Shown here piece by piece: positions 43,436 through 53,336 of a stretch of DNA of 64,000 nucleotides. The notes under the pieces were generated by a model. The model saw only the letters and a list, made by a program, of their open reading frames with translations, did not search any database and was not told the origin of the DNA. How positions within the stretch are numbered: position 1 is the first letter of the stretch; every line of letters begins with the position of its first letter. Source of the stretch: Nitratireductor sp. (GTDB taxonomy: Bacteria > Pseudomonadota > Alphaproteobacteria > Rhizobiales > Rhizobiaceae); contig NZ_CP051236.1 in assembly GCF_017794765.1 (NCBI RefSeq), positions 2,497,547 to 2,561,546 on the forward strand, read 5' to 3'. The translations under genes were made by a program, and so were the position numbers.

Positions 43436-43890
43436 TGCCGAAATTCGAGACCGTGCGCCGGGTGGCGCACACGCCTGAAGACATGTTTGCGCTGGTCGCG
43501 GATGTGGAGAAATATCCCGAGTTCGTACCCATGTGCGAGGCACTGACCGTACGCACTCGAAAGGAACGTGACGGGGTGACGCTTCTGGTCGCCGACATGA
43601 CGGTTGGTTACAAGGCGCTGCGCGAGACATTTACGAGCCAGGTCACGCTCAAGCCGCAGGAAGCGGCGATCGATGTCCGCTACGTCGATGGGCCTTTTCG
43701 CTTTCTGAAGAACGAATGGCGCTTTGAGCCGGCCGGTGAGGCCGAATGCGACATCCACTTCTTTATCGAATATGAATTCAAGAGCCGCATGCTCGGCGCG
43801 GTCATGGGCGCCATGTTCGATCGCGCGTTCCGCATGTTTTCCGAAGCCTTCGAGCGCCGTGCCGATGTGGTCTACGGAGCAGCCGCTTAA
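43435..43890 (+). CDS. Coenzyme Q-binding COQ10/RatA-family protein
   Basis: A 151-residue START-like domain protein (SRPBCC fold) with the opening FETVRRVAHTPEDMFALVADVEKYPEFVPMCEAL typical of the COQ10/RatA family. Members bind ubiquinone in respiration (COQ10) or are labelled RatA; the former is more likely here. Translationally coupled with lipA by one-base overlap. Its stop codon shares TTAA with the convergent cinA stop. Confidence 0.85.
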   Translation: MPKFETVRRVAHTPEDMFALVADVEKYPEFVPMCEALTVRTRKERDGVTLLVADMTVGYKALRETFTSQVTLKPQEAAIDVRYVDGPFRFLKNEWRFEPAGEAECDIHFFIEYEFKSRMLGAVMGAMFDRAFRMFSEAFERRADVVYGAAA

Positions 43891-44378
43891 GCGTTCTTCA
43901 GGGATGAAAGCACCAGATTCAGCGCCATTTCCACAGTGGAAGAGCGAACGGCTGCGCGATCCTGACCAGAGAAGATGTGCGATTGTGCAGTGGGCGGACG
44001 TCCCTCAAGCGCCAGACCGAACCAGACGAGGCCAACCGGCTTCTCCTCCGAGCCCCCATCGGGCCCGGCAATGCCGGTGACGGCAACCGCCACGCCTGCG
44101 CGCGAGCGATCAAGCGCGCCGGAGGCCATTTCGAGAGCAGTCTCTTCCGAAACGGCACCATGGGTGGCGAGTGTTTCGGGCAGGACGCCGAGCATGTCCA
44201 TCTTGGCTTCGTTGGAATAGGTGACGTAGCCGCGATCGACGACAGTGGATGAGCCTGCGATGTCGGTGAGGGCTGCGGCGATCATGCCGCCGGTGCAGGA
44301 TTCGGCGGTGGCCAGCATGATGCCGCGCGCTTTGCAGGCGGAAAGAACCGCGCGGGCGCGTTCCTCGTATTCGCTCAT
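43887..44378 (-). CDS. CinA C-terminal domain nicotinamide-nucleotide amidohydrolase
   Basis: A 163-residue stand-alone CinA C-terminal (PncC-type) domain, expected to deamidate nicotinamide mononucleotide in pyridine salvage. Visible are [21 protein letters not shown] and [19 protein letters not shown], the family signatures. The frame is open far upstream but ATG 44378 overlaps the ispDF stop by four bases and gives the usual start. Follows ispDF in many rhizobia. Confidence 0.9.
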   Translation of the reverse strand: MSEYEERARAVLSACKARGIMLATAESCTGGMIAAALTDIAGSSTVVDRGYVTYSNEAKMDMLGVLPETLATHGAVSEETALEMASGALDRSRAGVAVAVTGIAGPDGGSEEKPVGLVWFGLALEGRPPTAQSHIFSGQDRAAVRSSTVEMALNLVLSSLKNA

Positions 44379-45634
44379 GCCGGCACCTCGCCGGGATAGA
44401 TCACACTGGCCGTTGCAATGGCCGCTATGCCTTCCTCGCGACCAATGAAACCCATTTTTTCGTTGGTGGTGGCCTTGATGGAGATGCGGTGCGGCGCGAT
44501 GCCGAGCATGGCGGAGAGTGCTGCCGTCATGGCTTCCCGGTGGGGGCCGACTTTTGGTGCTTCGCAAATGATTGTGACATCGGCATTGGCGATGCGTCCG
44601 CCCGCCTCGCGCACGATGCGGGCCGCATGTTCGAGGAAAATGTGCGAGGCAGCACCCTTCCACTGCGGGTCCGAAGGGGGAAAATGCGTGCCGATGTCAC
44701 CGGCGCCACAGGTGGCAAGCAGCGCGTCAGTGAGTGCGTGCAGGCCGACATCGGCATCCGAATGGCCGGCGAGACGCTTCGTGTGTGGGATGCTGACACC
44801 GCACAGAATGACGGCATCGCCATCGGTGAAGGTGTGGACATCATAGCCATTGCCGGTACGCACATCGGGGAATGCGGTCGGGCGGTTCAGGCGCTCATCG
44901 GCCAGAGCAATGTCGCGCGCCCAGGTGAGCTTGATGTTGTCGACGGCGCCGGCAACCAGGCGAACGGGAATCTTTGCCCATTCGGCGATCGACGCGTCGT
45001 CGGTGAAATCCTCGCGACCGAGCTTGTGCGCGCGCTCATGGGCCGCAGCGATCAGCGCGAAAGGAAAGCCCTGCGGGGTCTGGGCGGCATGTAGATCGTG
45101 ACGCGGCACGGTTTCGGCGATGAACCCCGCGGGGCCGGCCCGTTTGACCGTGTCGGCGACGGGCAGGGCGGGCAACGCGCCCTGACCCTCCTCCACCGTG
45201 TTGATTATCCGGTCGATCAGCTCCCGGTCGATGAACGGACGCACACCATCGTGAATCAGGACGGTCTGGGGGGCGGGATCGTAGAGCGCAAGCAGGGCGA
45301 GCCGCGTGGAGGCCTGCCTTGAATGACCGCCATGGATCGCCTGGACACGCTGACTGGAAAGCCCGGCTATCGCCTCCGCAAAGAGAGCCTCGTCATCGGG
45401 ATGGATCGCGACAACGATGCGCCCGATACGGGGATCGGAGAGGAAGGTCTCAAGCGTGTGACGCAGAACCGGCTTGCCACCGATCAGGCGATATTGCTTG
45501 GGTCCCTCGGTGGATTGGCCTGCGCGCTCGCCCCGGCCTGCGGCGACGATGACGGCAGCGACTTCTCCCGCCGAACGCGGTGCCACGGGGTTCGTCTCGG
45601 CAAGGGTCTCGGATTGGTGCATCTGCTTGTCCAT
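44375..45634 (-). CDS. ispDF: Bifunctional IspD/IspF (MEP isoprenoid pathway)
   Basis: N-terminal IspD makes CDP-methylerythritol from MEP and CTP, and C-terminal IspF makes the cyclic diphosphate. The roughly 419-residue fusion has [14 protein letters not shown] and the later [12 protein letters not shown] of IspD, then (from about 260) [11 protein letters not shown] and [16 protein letters not shown] with the metal-binding Asp/His of IspF. The fusion is typical of alphaproteobacteria. Start is uncertain: ATG 45634 and 45622 both lack a clear ribosome site, and the frame is open to 46108 antisense to dusB. Confidence 0.93.
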   Translation of the reverse strand: MDKQMHQSETLAETNPVAPRSAGEVAAVIVAAGRGERAGQSTEGPKQYRLIGGKPVLRHTLETFLSDPRIGRIVVAIHPDDEALFAEAIAGLSSQRVQAIHGGHSRQASTRLALLALYDPAPQTVLIHDGVRPFIDRELIDRIINTVEEGQGALPALPVADTVKRAGPAGFIAETVPRHDLHAAQTPQGFPFALIAAAHERAHKLGREDFTDDASIAEWAKIPVRLVAGAVDNIKLTWARDIALADERLNRPTAFPDVRTGNGYDVHTFTDGDAVILCGVSIPHTKRLAGHSDADVGLHALTDALLATCGAGDIGTHFPPSDPQWKGAASHIFLEHAARIVREAGGRIANADVTIICEAPKVGPHREAMTAALSAMLGIAPHRISIKATTNEKMGFIGREEGIAAIATASVIYPGEVPA

Positions 45635-45767
45635 AGGGCAGACGCATAATAAGACACGCCGCGAAAGGCCAGCCGAATTTGCATGCCACCTATTCCGCGC
45701 GAATTGTGTGTTGCAGGCCGGGCTTGAAGTGGCTAAATAATGAGCACAAACAAAAGGTGCTTTAATT

Positions 45768-46766
45768 TTGTGCATCTCATCCACTGAATTTCTTTCGACA
45801 CCGCTCACGATCGGATCCGTGACGATCCGCAACCGGGTGTTTCTGGCGCCGATGTCGGGCGTGACCGATCTTGCCTTTCGTGCGCGGGCCCATGCGCATG
45901 GAGCCGGCCTTGTGGTGTCCGAAATGGTGGCGAGCGGCGAGCTCGCGCGCGGAAAAGCCGAATCGGCCCGCCGTCTGCGCCGTCCGGAGGTGGACGTGCA
46001 CATGGTGCAGCTTGCGGGCAGGGAGGCGCGCTGGATGGTCGAAGGCGCGCGGATCGCGGAAGCTGAAGGCGCCGATATCATCGACATCAATATGGGTTGC
46101 CCCGCCAAGAAGGTGACGGGCGGTTACTCCGGCTCTGCGCTGATGCGTGAACCCGACCATGCGCTGAGCCTGATCGAGGCGGTTGTCGCGGCGGTACGGG
46201 TGCCCGTTACGGTGAAGATGCGGCTTGGATGGGACGAGAATGCGCTGAACGCTCCGGACATCGCCAGCCGTGCCGAGGACGCAGGCGTTGCAATGGTCAC
46301 GGTACACGGACGCACACGCTGCCAGTTCTACAAGGGCAAGGCGGACTGGCGGGCCATTTCGGCGGTGAAGGACGCCGTCGGCATCCCGGTCGTGGCCAAT
46401 GGCGACGTGACCACGCCAGAGGATGCTGCGGGCATCCTGGCCGCATCCGGTGCGGATGCGGTGATGGTCGGCCGTGCGCATTACGGCGCGCCGTGGACGG
46501 CCGGAGCGGTTGCTGCCAATGCCGAACGCCGGCCTGAAAACCTCGCCGACTATGTGATCGATCATTACGAGGCGATGCTCGCCCTTTACGGCATCGAGCA
46601 TGGCACACGGCACGCGCGCAAACATCTTGGCTGGTACATGGACCGGCATCTTGGCGAGATCGATGCAGAAAGCCGCAAGGCGATCATGACGGGGACCGAT
46701 CATCGCGAGGTCTCGCGCCTTCTGCGCGGGCTTTTTCGCAGACACGAGGAGCGTCTGGCCGCATGA
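45768..46766 (+). CDS. dusB: tRNA-dihydrouridine synthase DusB (NifR3)
   Basis: Flavin enzyme reducing uridines in tRNA. The 332-residue TIM barrel has [13 protein letters not shown], the catalytic Cys in [20 protein letters not shown], and [16 protein letters not shown]. First gene of the nifR3-ntrBC region found in many alphaproteobacteria, overlapping ntrB by four bases. The TTG at 45768 gives the start; a few codons either way are possible. Confidence 0.94.
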   Translation: MCISSTEFLSTPLTIGSVTIRNRVFLAPMSGVTDLAFRARAHAHGAGLVVSEMVASGELARGKAESARRLRRPEVDVHMVQLAGREARWMVEGARIAEAEGADIIDINMGCPAKKVTGGYSGSALMREPDHALSLIEAVVAAVRVPVTVKMRLGWDENALNAPDIASRAEDAGVAMVTVHGRTRCQFYKGKADWRAISAVKDAVGIPVVANGDVTTPEDAAGILAASGADAVMVGRAHYGAPWTAGAVAANAERRPENLADYVIDHYEAMLALYGIEHGTRHARKHLGWYMDRHLGEIDAESRKAIMTGTDHREVSRLLRGLFRRHEERLAA

Positions 46767-47911
46767 ACAGACAGGAGGAGCCCACACGCATGGAGATCGG
46801 CCCCGCCAGTCTTCTCCTGAACACGCTGAGGCATCCGATGGTGATGATCGACCGCGATGGTTTCATGGTCGAGGTCAATGCGGAAGCGGAGGACTTCTTT
46901 CGCTCGGGCGCCTCCATCCTTGCCCGCAGCCGGCTGGAAGATTTCGTTCCCTTCGGGAGCCCCTTGATTGCGCTTGTGGAACAGGTGCGCGAGCAGCGTG
47001 TGGCCATCAATGAATATCGCGTCGACATTTCCTCGCCGCGGCTGGGGGCGGAGCGCATGGTGGATATCCATGCAGCACCTGTTTCGGAAGTGCCGGGCGC
47101 GGTCGCGCTTCTTCTGCAGGAACGCTCCATGGCCGACAAGATCGACCGGCAGATGGTGCATCGTGGGGCAGCCCGGTCGGTAACGGGATTGGCAGCCATG
47201 CTCGCCCATGAGATCAAGAACCCGCTTTCGGGCATTCGCGGTGCCGCACAATTGCTCGAACACGCGGTTTCCGACGAAGACCGGGCGCTGACACGCCTCA
47301 TCACCGAGGAGACGGACCGGATCGTCGCGCTGGTGGATCGCATGGAAGTGTTCTCAGACGAACGCCCGGTGGAGCGCGACCCGATCAACATTCACCTGGT
47401 GCTTGATCACGTCAAGGCGGTCGCCAAAAGCGGCTTTGCCCGCAAGGTGAGTATTGTCGAGGACTACGATCCCTCCCTGCCGCCCGTATGGGCAAACCGT
47501 GATCAGTTGATCCAGGTGTTCCTGAACCTGGTGAAGAACGCCGCTGAAGCGATCGGCGACAGGGACGATGGCGAGATAAGGCTGACGACCGCGTTCCGGC
47601 CGGGTATTCGTCTGTCAGTTCCGGGCTCACCGGATCGTGTGGCCTTGCCGCTGGAATTCTGCGTTCATGACAATGGGCCGGGGATTCCCGAGGACCTGCG
47701 CCAAATCATCTTCGATCCTTTTGTGACTTCCAAACAGAATGGCTCCGGTCTGGGGCTCGCGCTGGTCGCCAAGATCGTCGGTGCGCATGGCGGCGTCATC
47801 GAGTGCGAATCGTCCGGCCAGCGCGGCACGGTTTTCCGCATCCTGATGCCTGCCTGGCGCGAAGCGCGCCGCAAGGATGTCCTTGTCAATGAAAAGGATA
47901 CGCCCGCATGA
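46763..47911 (+). CDS. ntrB: Nitrogen-regulation histidine kinase NtrB (GlnL)
   Basis: Cytosolic sensor kinase that phosphorylates NtrC under nitrogen limitation, controlled by PII. The 382-residue product has an N-terminal PAS domain (about 10-120), the H-box with His149 in [13 protein letters not shown], and N/G boxes ([26 protein letters not shown]). No membrane segment. Overlaps dusB and ntrC by four bases each, so the three are translated in series. Confidence 0.95.
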   Translation: MNRQEEPTRMEIGPASLLLNTLRHPMVMIDRDGFMVEVNAEAEDFFRSGASILARSRLEDFVPFGSPLIALVEQVREQRVAINEYRVDISSPRLGAERMVDIHAAPVSEVPGAVALLLQERSMADKIDRQMVHRGAARSVTGLAAMLAHEIKNPLSGIRGAAQLLEHAVSDEDRALTRLITEETDRIVALVDRMEVFSDERPVERDPINIHLVLDHVKAVAKSGFARKVSIVEDYDPSLPPVWANRDQLIQVFLNLVKNAAEAIGDRDDGEIRLTTAFRPGIRLSVPGSPDRVALPLEFCVHDNGPGIPEDLRQIIFDPFVTSKQNGSGLGLALVAKIVGAHGGVIECESSGQRGTVFRILMPAWREARRKDVLVNEKDTPA

Positions 47912-49350
47912 CCAGCATTCTCGTCGCCGACGACGACGCAGCCATCCGCACTGTGCTCAATCAGGCACTTTCACGCGCGGGTCACGACGTGCGGGTGACC
48001 TCGAACGTGGAGACGCTCTGGCGCTGGGTTTCTGCGGGCGAGGGGGATCTGGTGATCACTGATGTGGTGATGCCCGACGGCAATGCCTTCGACCTGCTGC
48101 CGCGAATCCGCAAGGCCCGTCCCGACCTCCCGGTCGTTGCCATGAGCGCGCAAAATACGTTCATGACCGCGATCCGGGCCTCGGAAGTGGGGGCCTATGA
48201 GTATCTGCCTAAGCCTTTCGACCTGACAGAACTCGTCAACATCGTCGGACGCGCGCTCTCGGAACCGAAATCGAATCAGAAGGAGAGCGCGAGCGCTGAA
48301 GCGCCCGACGCCCTGCCTCTCATCGGTCGTTCGGCTGCCATGCAGGAAATCTATCGCCTGCTGGCGCGCATGATGCAGACCGACCTCACTGTTATGATCA
48401 GTGGAGAGTCCGGCACTGGCAAGGAACTGGTGGCGCGAGCGCTTCATGAGTATGGCCGCAGGCGAAAGGGGCCCTTTGTGGCGATCAACATGGCCGCCAT
48501 CCCGCGCGACCTCATCGAATCCGAGCTCTTCGGACATGAAAAAGGAGCATTTACCGGTGCGCAGGCGCGCTCCTTCGGTCGCTTCGAACAGGCGGAAGGC
48601 GGAACGCTCTTTCTAGACGAGATCGGCGACATGCCAATGGAGGCACAAACACGCCTCCTTCGCGTGCTGCAGCAGGGGGAGTATACGACCGTCGGCGGGC
48701 GCACCCCGATCCGGACCGATGTGCGCATCGTGGCTGCCACCAACAAGGACCCCAGAATGCTGATCGATCAGGGGCTTTTCCGCGAGGATCTGTTTTATCG
48801 GCTCAATGTGGTGCCGCTGCGTCTGCCTCCGTTGCGTGAGCGGGCCGAGGATATACCCGATCTCGTGCGGCACTTTTTTGCGCGGGCCGAGCAGGAAGGA
48901 TTGCAGGCCAAGCGCATTGGATCGGACGGGCTCGACCGGCTTAAAAATTATCGCTGGCCGGGCAATGTGCGTGAACTGGAAAACCTGGTGCGGCGCCTGG
49001 CGGCTCTTTATCCGCAGGATGAAATCTCTGCCGAGATCATTGAACAGGAGTTGCGCGCCGCTGGTGCTTTGCGGGTAAGCCAGCAGGAAGCGCTTCTCGA
49101 AGAAACAACACTGACGCAGGCCGTCGAGCAGCATCTTCAACGCTATTTCGGGCAGTTCGGCGACCAGCTTCCACCGGCCGGGCTGTATCAGCGGGTCCTT
49201 TCCGACGTCGAACAGCCGCTCCTGATCGCTGCACTTACGGCTACCGGTGGAAACCAGCTGAAGGCCGCAGATCTCCTCGGGCTCAACCGCAACACCCTTC
49301 GTAAGAAGATTCGCGACTATGGAATCAACATCTATCGTGGCGCTGGCTAA
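47908..49350 (+). CDS. ntrC: Nitrogen-regulation response regulator NtrC (GlnG)
   Basis: Sigma-54 enhancer-binding protein. The 480-residue protein has a receiver domain with phospho-acceptor Asp52, an AAA+ domain ([15 protein letters not shown] Walker A; GAFTGA loop at 213-218 that contacts sigma-54; FLDEIGDM Walker B), and a C-terminal Fis-type helix-turn-helix ([20 protein letters not shown]). Paired with ntrB. Confidence 0.97.
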   Translation: MTSILVADDDAAIRTVLNQALSRAGHDVRVTSNVETLWRWVSAGEGDLVITDVVMPDGNAFDLLPRIRKARPDLPVVAMSAQNTFMTAIRASEVGAYEYLPKPFDLTELVNIVGRALSEPKSNQKESASAEAPDALPLIGRSAAMQEIYRLLARMMQTDLTVMISGESGTGKELVARALHEYGRRRKGPFVAINMAAIPRDLIESELFGHEKGAFTGAQARSFGRFEQAEGGTLFLDEIGDMPMEAQTRLLRVLQQGEYTTVGGRTPIRTDVRIVAATNKDPRMLIDQGLFREDLFYRLNVVPLRLPPLRERAEDIPDLVRHFFARAEQEGLQAKRIGSDGLDRLKNYRWPGNVRELENLVRRLAALYPQDEISAEIIEQELRAAGALRVSQQEALLEETTLTQAVEQHLQRYFGQFGDQLPPAGLYQRVLSDVEQPLLIAALTATGGNQLKAADLLGLNRNTLRKKIRDYGINIYRGAG

Positions 49351-49420
49351 CAACGCGGGAAAACTCGCCCGCTGACTGTTCTCCGATCCCGCAGATCCCC
49401 ATTTTGCCCCAGCAATGCCG

Positions 49421-49476
49421 CAATGTTGGGAAATGCAACTGTTGCCAGCGGGTGACAGTCGTTGCATATGTGCAAC
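49421..49476 (+). promoter_or_regulatory. Candidate NtrX sites upstream of ntrY
   Basis: CAATGTTG (49421-49428) and CAACTGTTG (49436-49444) each fit a CAA-N2/3-TTG pattern, and GTTGCA-TATG-TGCAAC (49461-49476) is a further inverted repeat. CAA-N-TTG motifs have been reported for NtrX in alphaproteobacteria. They lie 35-90 bases before the ntrY ATG and could mediate autoregulation. Confidence 0.4.
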
Positions 49477-49510
49477 ATTCGGGCGGTGCTGGAGAGCAGA
49501 AGCGGGAGTT

Positions 49511-51763
49511 ATGGTAAGCTTGTCTGAAAGTTCGCCGACGCAGCCTTTTGTTGCGGCTTCGCCTGTGCGGCGTGGGCGTTCGGCCACGTTTTATGTCGGC
49601 GTCGCGGCAGCACTCGGTGCACTTCTGACGGCCGCAGTCTCTTTCACGGTGCTTCTGGGGCTGACGCCTTTTACACCGGATGAGCAGACAACGCTTCTCC
49701 TAATCACGGTGAATTTCGCCTTCATCATGCTTTTGTTCGGGCTGATCGTCCTCGAGGGCCTGCGCATCTACAAATCGCGGAAAGGCCAGAGGGCGGCGTC
49801 TCGCCTGCACGTGCGCATCATCGCGATGTTCTCTCTGGTGGCGGCGATACCCGCGATCCTTGTGGCGGTAATCGCCTCGGTCACGCTTGAACTCGGCCTT
49901 GACCGATGGTTCGAACTCCGCACGAAGGTAATCGTCTATTCCTCGCTCTCGATCGCCGATGCCTATGTGCAGCAGAATGCGCGAAGCCTGCAGGGCACGA
50001 CGGAGAGCATGGGTGTTCGGCTTGATCAGGCGCGCACGCTGTACAATCTCGACCGATATGGCTTCCGCGATTTCATGACGCGCCAAGCCATGCTCCGCGG
50101 GCTGGCGGATGCCGAACTGGTCCGCGAAGACGGTTCTGTGATCATGAGCGCGCAGATGGTGGAAGATATTCCGCTGCCGCGTCCCGGAAGCAAGGCGATG
50201 GAAATCGCCAACAGCTCCCAGATCGCCTTCAATGAAATTGGCGGGACCAATCTGGTGACTGCTGTCTACAAACTTCAGGATATCCCCGACGCCTATCTTT
50301 ATACCGGCGCGCTGCTGGATCCCGAGGTCTTGAAAGCACGACAGATCGTACGCACCAACACGGATGAGTACCGTTCTCTCGAAGGAAATCGCGGCAACAC
50401 ACAAATCGCTTTTGCGCTGTTGTATCTCGTCGTGACACTGGCGATCGTCCTTGCAGCGATCTGGACAGGCATCGCTGTTGCGGACCGCCTGGTGCGTCCG
50501 ATACGCCAGTTGATTGGCGCGGCAGGAGCGGTGTCCACCGGTGATCTCGACGTCACCGTTCCCGTACGATCCTCCGACGGCGATGTCGGTCTCCTCGGCG
50601 ACACGTTCAACAAGATGACGCAACAGCTCAAATCGCAGCGCGATCAGCTCATCGCCGCCAAGGACGTGATTGACGAGCGGCGCCGCTTCACCGAGGCGGT
50701 GCTGTCCGGCGTCAGTGCGGGCGTTATCGGTGTGGAGGCGGACGGTTCGGTTGCCATGGTCAACCGCTCCGCCGAGGCTATGCTCGACATTTCTGCGCAC
50801 GAAGCGGTGAACAGGAATCTCTCGGCTGTTCTGCCGCATCTCGGGCGCGTGTTCGAGACCGGGCGCAAGACGGGCCGACCCGTCTACCGCGAACAGGCTA
50901 CTTTCTTTCGGGGGGGATCGGAACGTACCTTCAACATCCAGATCACGACGGAAGAGGGTGTCAACGAGGACGATGAGCATTCCTACGTGGTAACGGTCGA
51001 CGACATCACTGATTTGATGCAGGCACAACGATCAATGGCCTGGGCGGATGTCGCACGGCGCATTGCTCATGAGATCAAAAACCCGCTGACTCCGATCCAG
51101 TTGTCTGCCGAGCGCATCCGCCGCAGGTTCGGGAAGGTAATCGAACAGGACAGGGAGATCTTCGATCAGTGTACCGATACGATCATCCGGCAAGTCGGTG
51201 ATATCGGACGAATGGTCGATGAGTTCTCGGCTTTTGCGCGGATGCCAAAGCCGGACATCCAGCACCTCGATCTGAGGGAACCGCTGCGCGAGGCTTCATT
51301 TCTGGTGGAGGTCGCCCGCAACGAGATCAGCTTTGAACGACATATCTCGGAGACCCCGCTAATGGGGCGTTTCGACGCTCGTTTGATGGGCCAGGCCTTC
51401 GGGAACGTGATCAAGAACGCCGCAGAGGCGATCGACGCCGCCGAACGAAACAATGGTCAGCCGGGTGCGATCCGTATCAATGCGGGCATGAACGGCCGCT
51501 TTATCCAGGTTGAAGTGATCGACAATGGCAAGGGATTGCCGCGGGAAAACCGCCAGCGTCTGCTCGAACCCTATATGACCACGCGCGAAAAGGGGACGGG
51601 CCTTGGCCTGGCCATCGTGAAAAAGATCATCGAGGATCACGGGGGGCGGCTGGAACTGCACGACGCACCGGCTGATTTCCATGACGGCATCGGCGCGATG
51701 ATCCGCATCATACTTCCCGCCGCCGGAGACGCCGGTGGCACCGCTGAGACGACAAGAAGGTAG
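49511..51763 (+). CDS. ntrY: Membrane sensor kinase NtrY
   Basis: Membrane-bound histidine kinase partner of NtrX, linked to nitrogen, redox and envelope control. The 750-residue protein has several N-terminal membrane helices (about 20-115 and near 310), a periplasmic segment, a HAMP domain, a PAS domain (about 390-490), the H-box with His520 ([18 protein letters not shown]) and a HATPase with GTGLGLAIVKK. ATG 49511 after GCGGGAG gives the usual length; upstream frame to 49415 was rejected. Three bases before ntrX. Confidence 0.95.
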   Translation: MVSLSESSPTQPFVAASPVRRGRSATFYVGVAAALGALLTAAVSFTVLLGLTPFTPDEQTTLLLITVNFAFIMLLFGLIVLEGLRIYKSRKGQRAASRLHVRIIAMFSLVAAIPAILVAVIASVTLELGLDRWFELRTKVIVYSSLSIADAYVQQNARSLQGTTESMGVRLDQARTLYNLDRYGFRDFMTRQAMLRGLADAELVREDGSVIMSAQMVEDIPLPRPGSKAMEIANSSQIAFNEIGGTNLVTAVYKLQDIPDAYLYTGALLDPEVLKARQIVRTNTDEYRSLEGNRGNTQIAFALLYLVVTLAIVLAAIWTGIAVADRLVRPIRQLIGAAGAVSTGDLDVTVPVRSSDGDVGLLGDTFNKMTQQLKSQRDQLIAAKDVIDERRRFTEAVLSGVSAGVIGVEADGSVAMVNRSAEAMLDISAHEAVNRNLSAVLPHLGRVFETGRKTGRPVYREQATFFRGGSERTFNIQITTEEGVNEDDEHSYVVTVDDITDLMQAQRSMAWADVARRIAHEIKNPLTPIQLSAERIRRRFGKVIEQDREIFDQCTDTIIRQVGDIGRMVDEFSAFARMPKPDIQHLDLREPLREASFLVEVARNEISFERHISETPLMGRFDARLMGQAFGNVIKNAAEAIDAAERNNGQPGAIRINAGMNGRFIQVEVIDNGKGLPRENRQRLLEPYMTTREKGTGLGLAIVKKIIEDHGGRLELHDAPADFHDGIGAMIRIILPAAGDAGGTAETTRR

Positions 51764-51766
51764 AAA

Positions 51767-53128
51767 ATGGCTTCCGACATTCTGATCGTAGACGACGAGG
51801 AAGACATCCGTGAACTCGTTGCCGGCATTCTGAGCGACGAAGGCCATGAGACGCGAACCGCTCACGACAGCGACAGTGCGCTCGCCTCGATCTCGGAACG
51901 GGTTCCACGCCTCATCCTGCTCGATATCTGGCTACAGGGATCCAAGCTGGACGGACTGGCGCTGCTCGACAAGATCAAGGAACTGCACCCCCACGTTCCT
52001 GTTGTCATGATTTCCGGTCACGGCACAATCGAAACCGCGGTTTCGGCGATCAAGCGCGGTGCCTATGATTTCATCGAGAAACCGTTCAAGACCGACCGGA
52101 TGATCCTGATCTGCGAGCGGGCACTGGAGATTTCCAAGCTCAAGCGCGAGATGAGCGATCTGAAGAAGCGGAGCGGCGCCTCATACGATCTCGTTGGCGA
52201 GTCCGCGGCACTAAACCATTTGCGCCAGACGATCGAGCGTGTCGCCCCCTCCAACAGCCGGATCATGCTGACAGGACCGTCCGGCTCAGGCAAGGAACTG
52301 GTCGCCAGGGCAATCCATGCCGCCTCACCACGCAGCAATGGACCATTCGTGACGCTGAACGCCGCAGCCATTACGCCTGAGCGTATGGAGATCGAGTTGT
52401 TCGGCACCGAATCCGACGGTGGCGAGAGAAAGGTGGGAGCCCTTGAGGAAGCTCACGGCGGCGTCCTCTATCTCGATGAAGTGGCTGACATGCCGCTCGG
52501 CACGCAGAGCAAGATCCTGCGTGTTCTCGTGGACCAGCAGTTCGAGCGCGTTGGTGGCACACGACGGGTGAGGGTGGACGTACGCATCATCTCATCCACG
52601 GCGCAGAATATTGAATCCCTGATCGCCGAGGGCCGCTTCCGCGAAGATCTGTTCCACCGTCTCGCCGTGGTGCCGGTGGTTGTGCCGCCCCTGGCGGATC
52701 GACGCGAGGACATCCCCCTGCTTGTCGATCATTTCATGCAGCAGATCGGTGAGCAGGCGGGCATCAAGCCGCGTCCGCTGGGCAATGATGCGATGGCCGT
52801 TCTCCAGGCGCACAACTGGCCGGGCAATGTCCGCCAGCTACGCAACAATATCGAGCGGCTGATGATCCTGACGCGGGGTGACGGGCCGGACACACCGATC
52901 ACCGCAGACCTGTTGCCAGCAGAAATCGGCGATGTCATGCCGCGTCTGCCGACGCAGTCGGACCAGCACATCATGGCCCTGCCATTGCGCGAGGCACGCG
53001 AACTCTTCGAGAAGGAGTATCTGCTTGCCCAGATCAACCGCTTTGGCGGAAACATTTCGCGCACGGCAGAATTCGTGGGCATGGAACGCTCTGCGCTTCA
53101 TCGCAAACTGAAATCTCTGGGCGTTTAG
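51767..53128 (+). CDS. ntrX: Response regulator NtrX
   Basis: NtrC-family regulator phosphorylated by NtrY. The 453-residue product has a receiver domain (Asp53), an AAA+ domain with [16 protein letters not shown] and YLDEVADM, and a C-terminal Fis-type helix-turn-helix. Unlike NtrC it lacks GAFTGA: the corresponding segment reads ESDGGERKVGALE. This loss is usual for NtrX and means it probably acts without sigma-54. Confidence 0.96.
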   Translation: MASDILIVDDEEDIRELVAGILSDEGHETRTAHDSDSALASISERVPRLILLDIWLQGSKLDGLALLDKIKELHPHVPVVMISGHGTIETAVSAIKRGAYDFIEKPFKTDRMILICERALEISKLKREMSDLKKRSGASYDLVGESAALNHLRQTIERVAPSNSRIMLTGPSGSGKELVARAIHAASPRSNGPFVTLNAAAITPERMEIELFGTESDGGERKVGALEEAHGGVLYLDEVADMPLGTQSKILRVLVDQQFERVGGTRRVRVDVRIISSTAQNIESLIAEGRFREDLFHRLAVVPVVVPPLADRREDIPLLVDHFMQQIGEQAGIKPRPLGNDAMAVLQAHNWPGNVRQLRNNIERLMILTRGDGPDTPITADLLPAEIGDVMPRLPTQSDQHIMALPLREARELFEKEYLLAQINRFGGNISRTAEFVGMERSALHRKLKSLGV

Positions 53129-53184
53129 ACCCTGCCTTATCCAGGTGTTTTCATGTCACTGGAAAAGCGCTAGTGGTTTGTTCG

Positions 53185-53267
53185 CGCCCTTTGCCTCCGT
53201 CCGGAACGAGCCCGGAGGGAAAGGGCGAAGATCAGAACCGCCGCCGGATACCCCACAATTCCGGCGG
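53185..53267 (+). terminator. Two tandem hairpins between ntrX and trkA
   Basis: First, CGCCCTTT plus CCTCCG pair with CGGAGG plus AAAGGGCG (53185-53227, one mismatch between the helices). Second, CCGCCGG (53241-53247) pairs with CCGGCGG (53261-53267). Neither has a T tract. They may end ntrX transcription or form a structured trkA leader in this 208-base gap. Confidence 0.5.
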
Positions 53268-53336
53268 GGCCTCTCAGGTTTTAGCAGGAGCCTTGCAGAC
53301 CCGTCATTCGGTCATTGTTGAGGCAGGGAACAGGCG

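Noticed and set aside
45635-46108. Long N-terminal extension of ispDF
   Set aside because: It would be antisense to dusB and adds about 158 residues with no IspD similarity.
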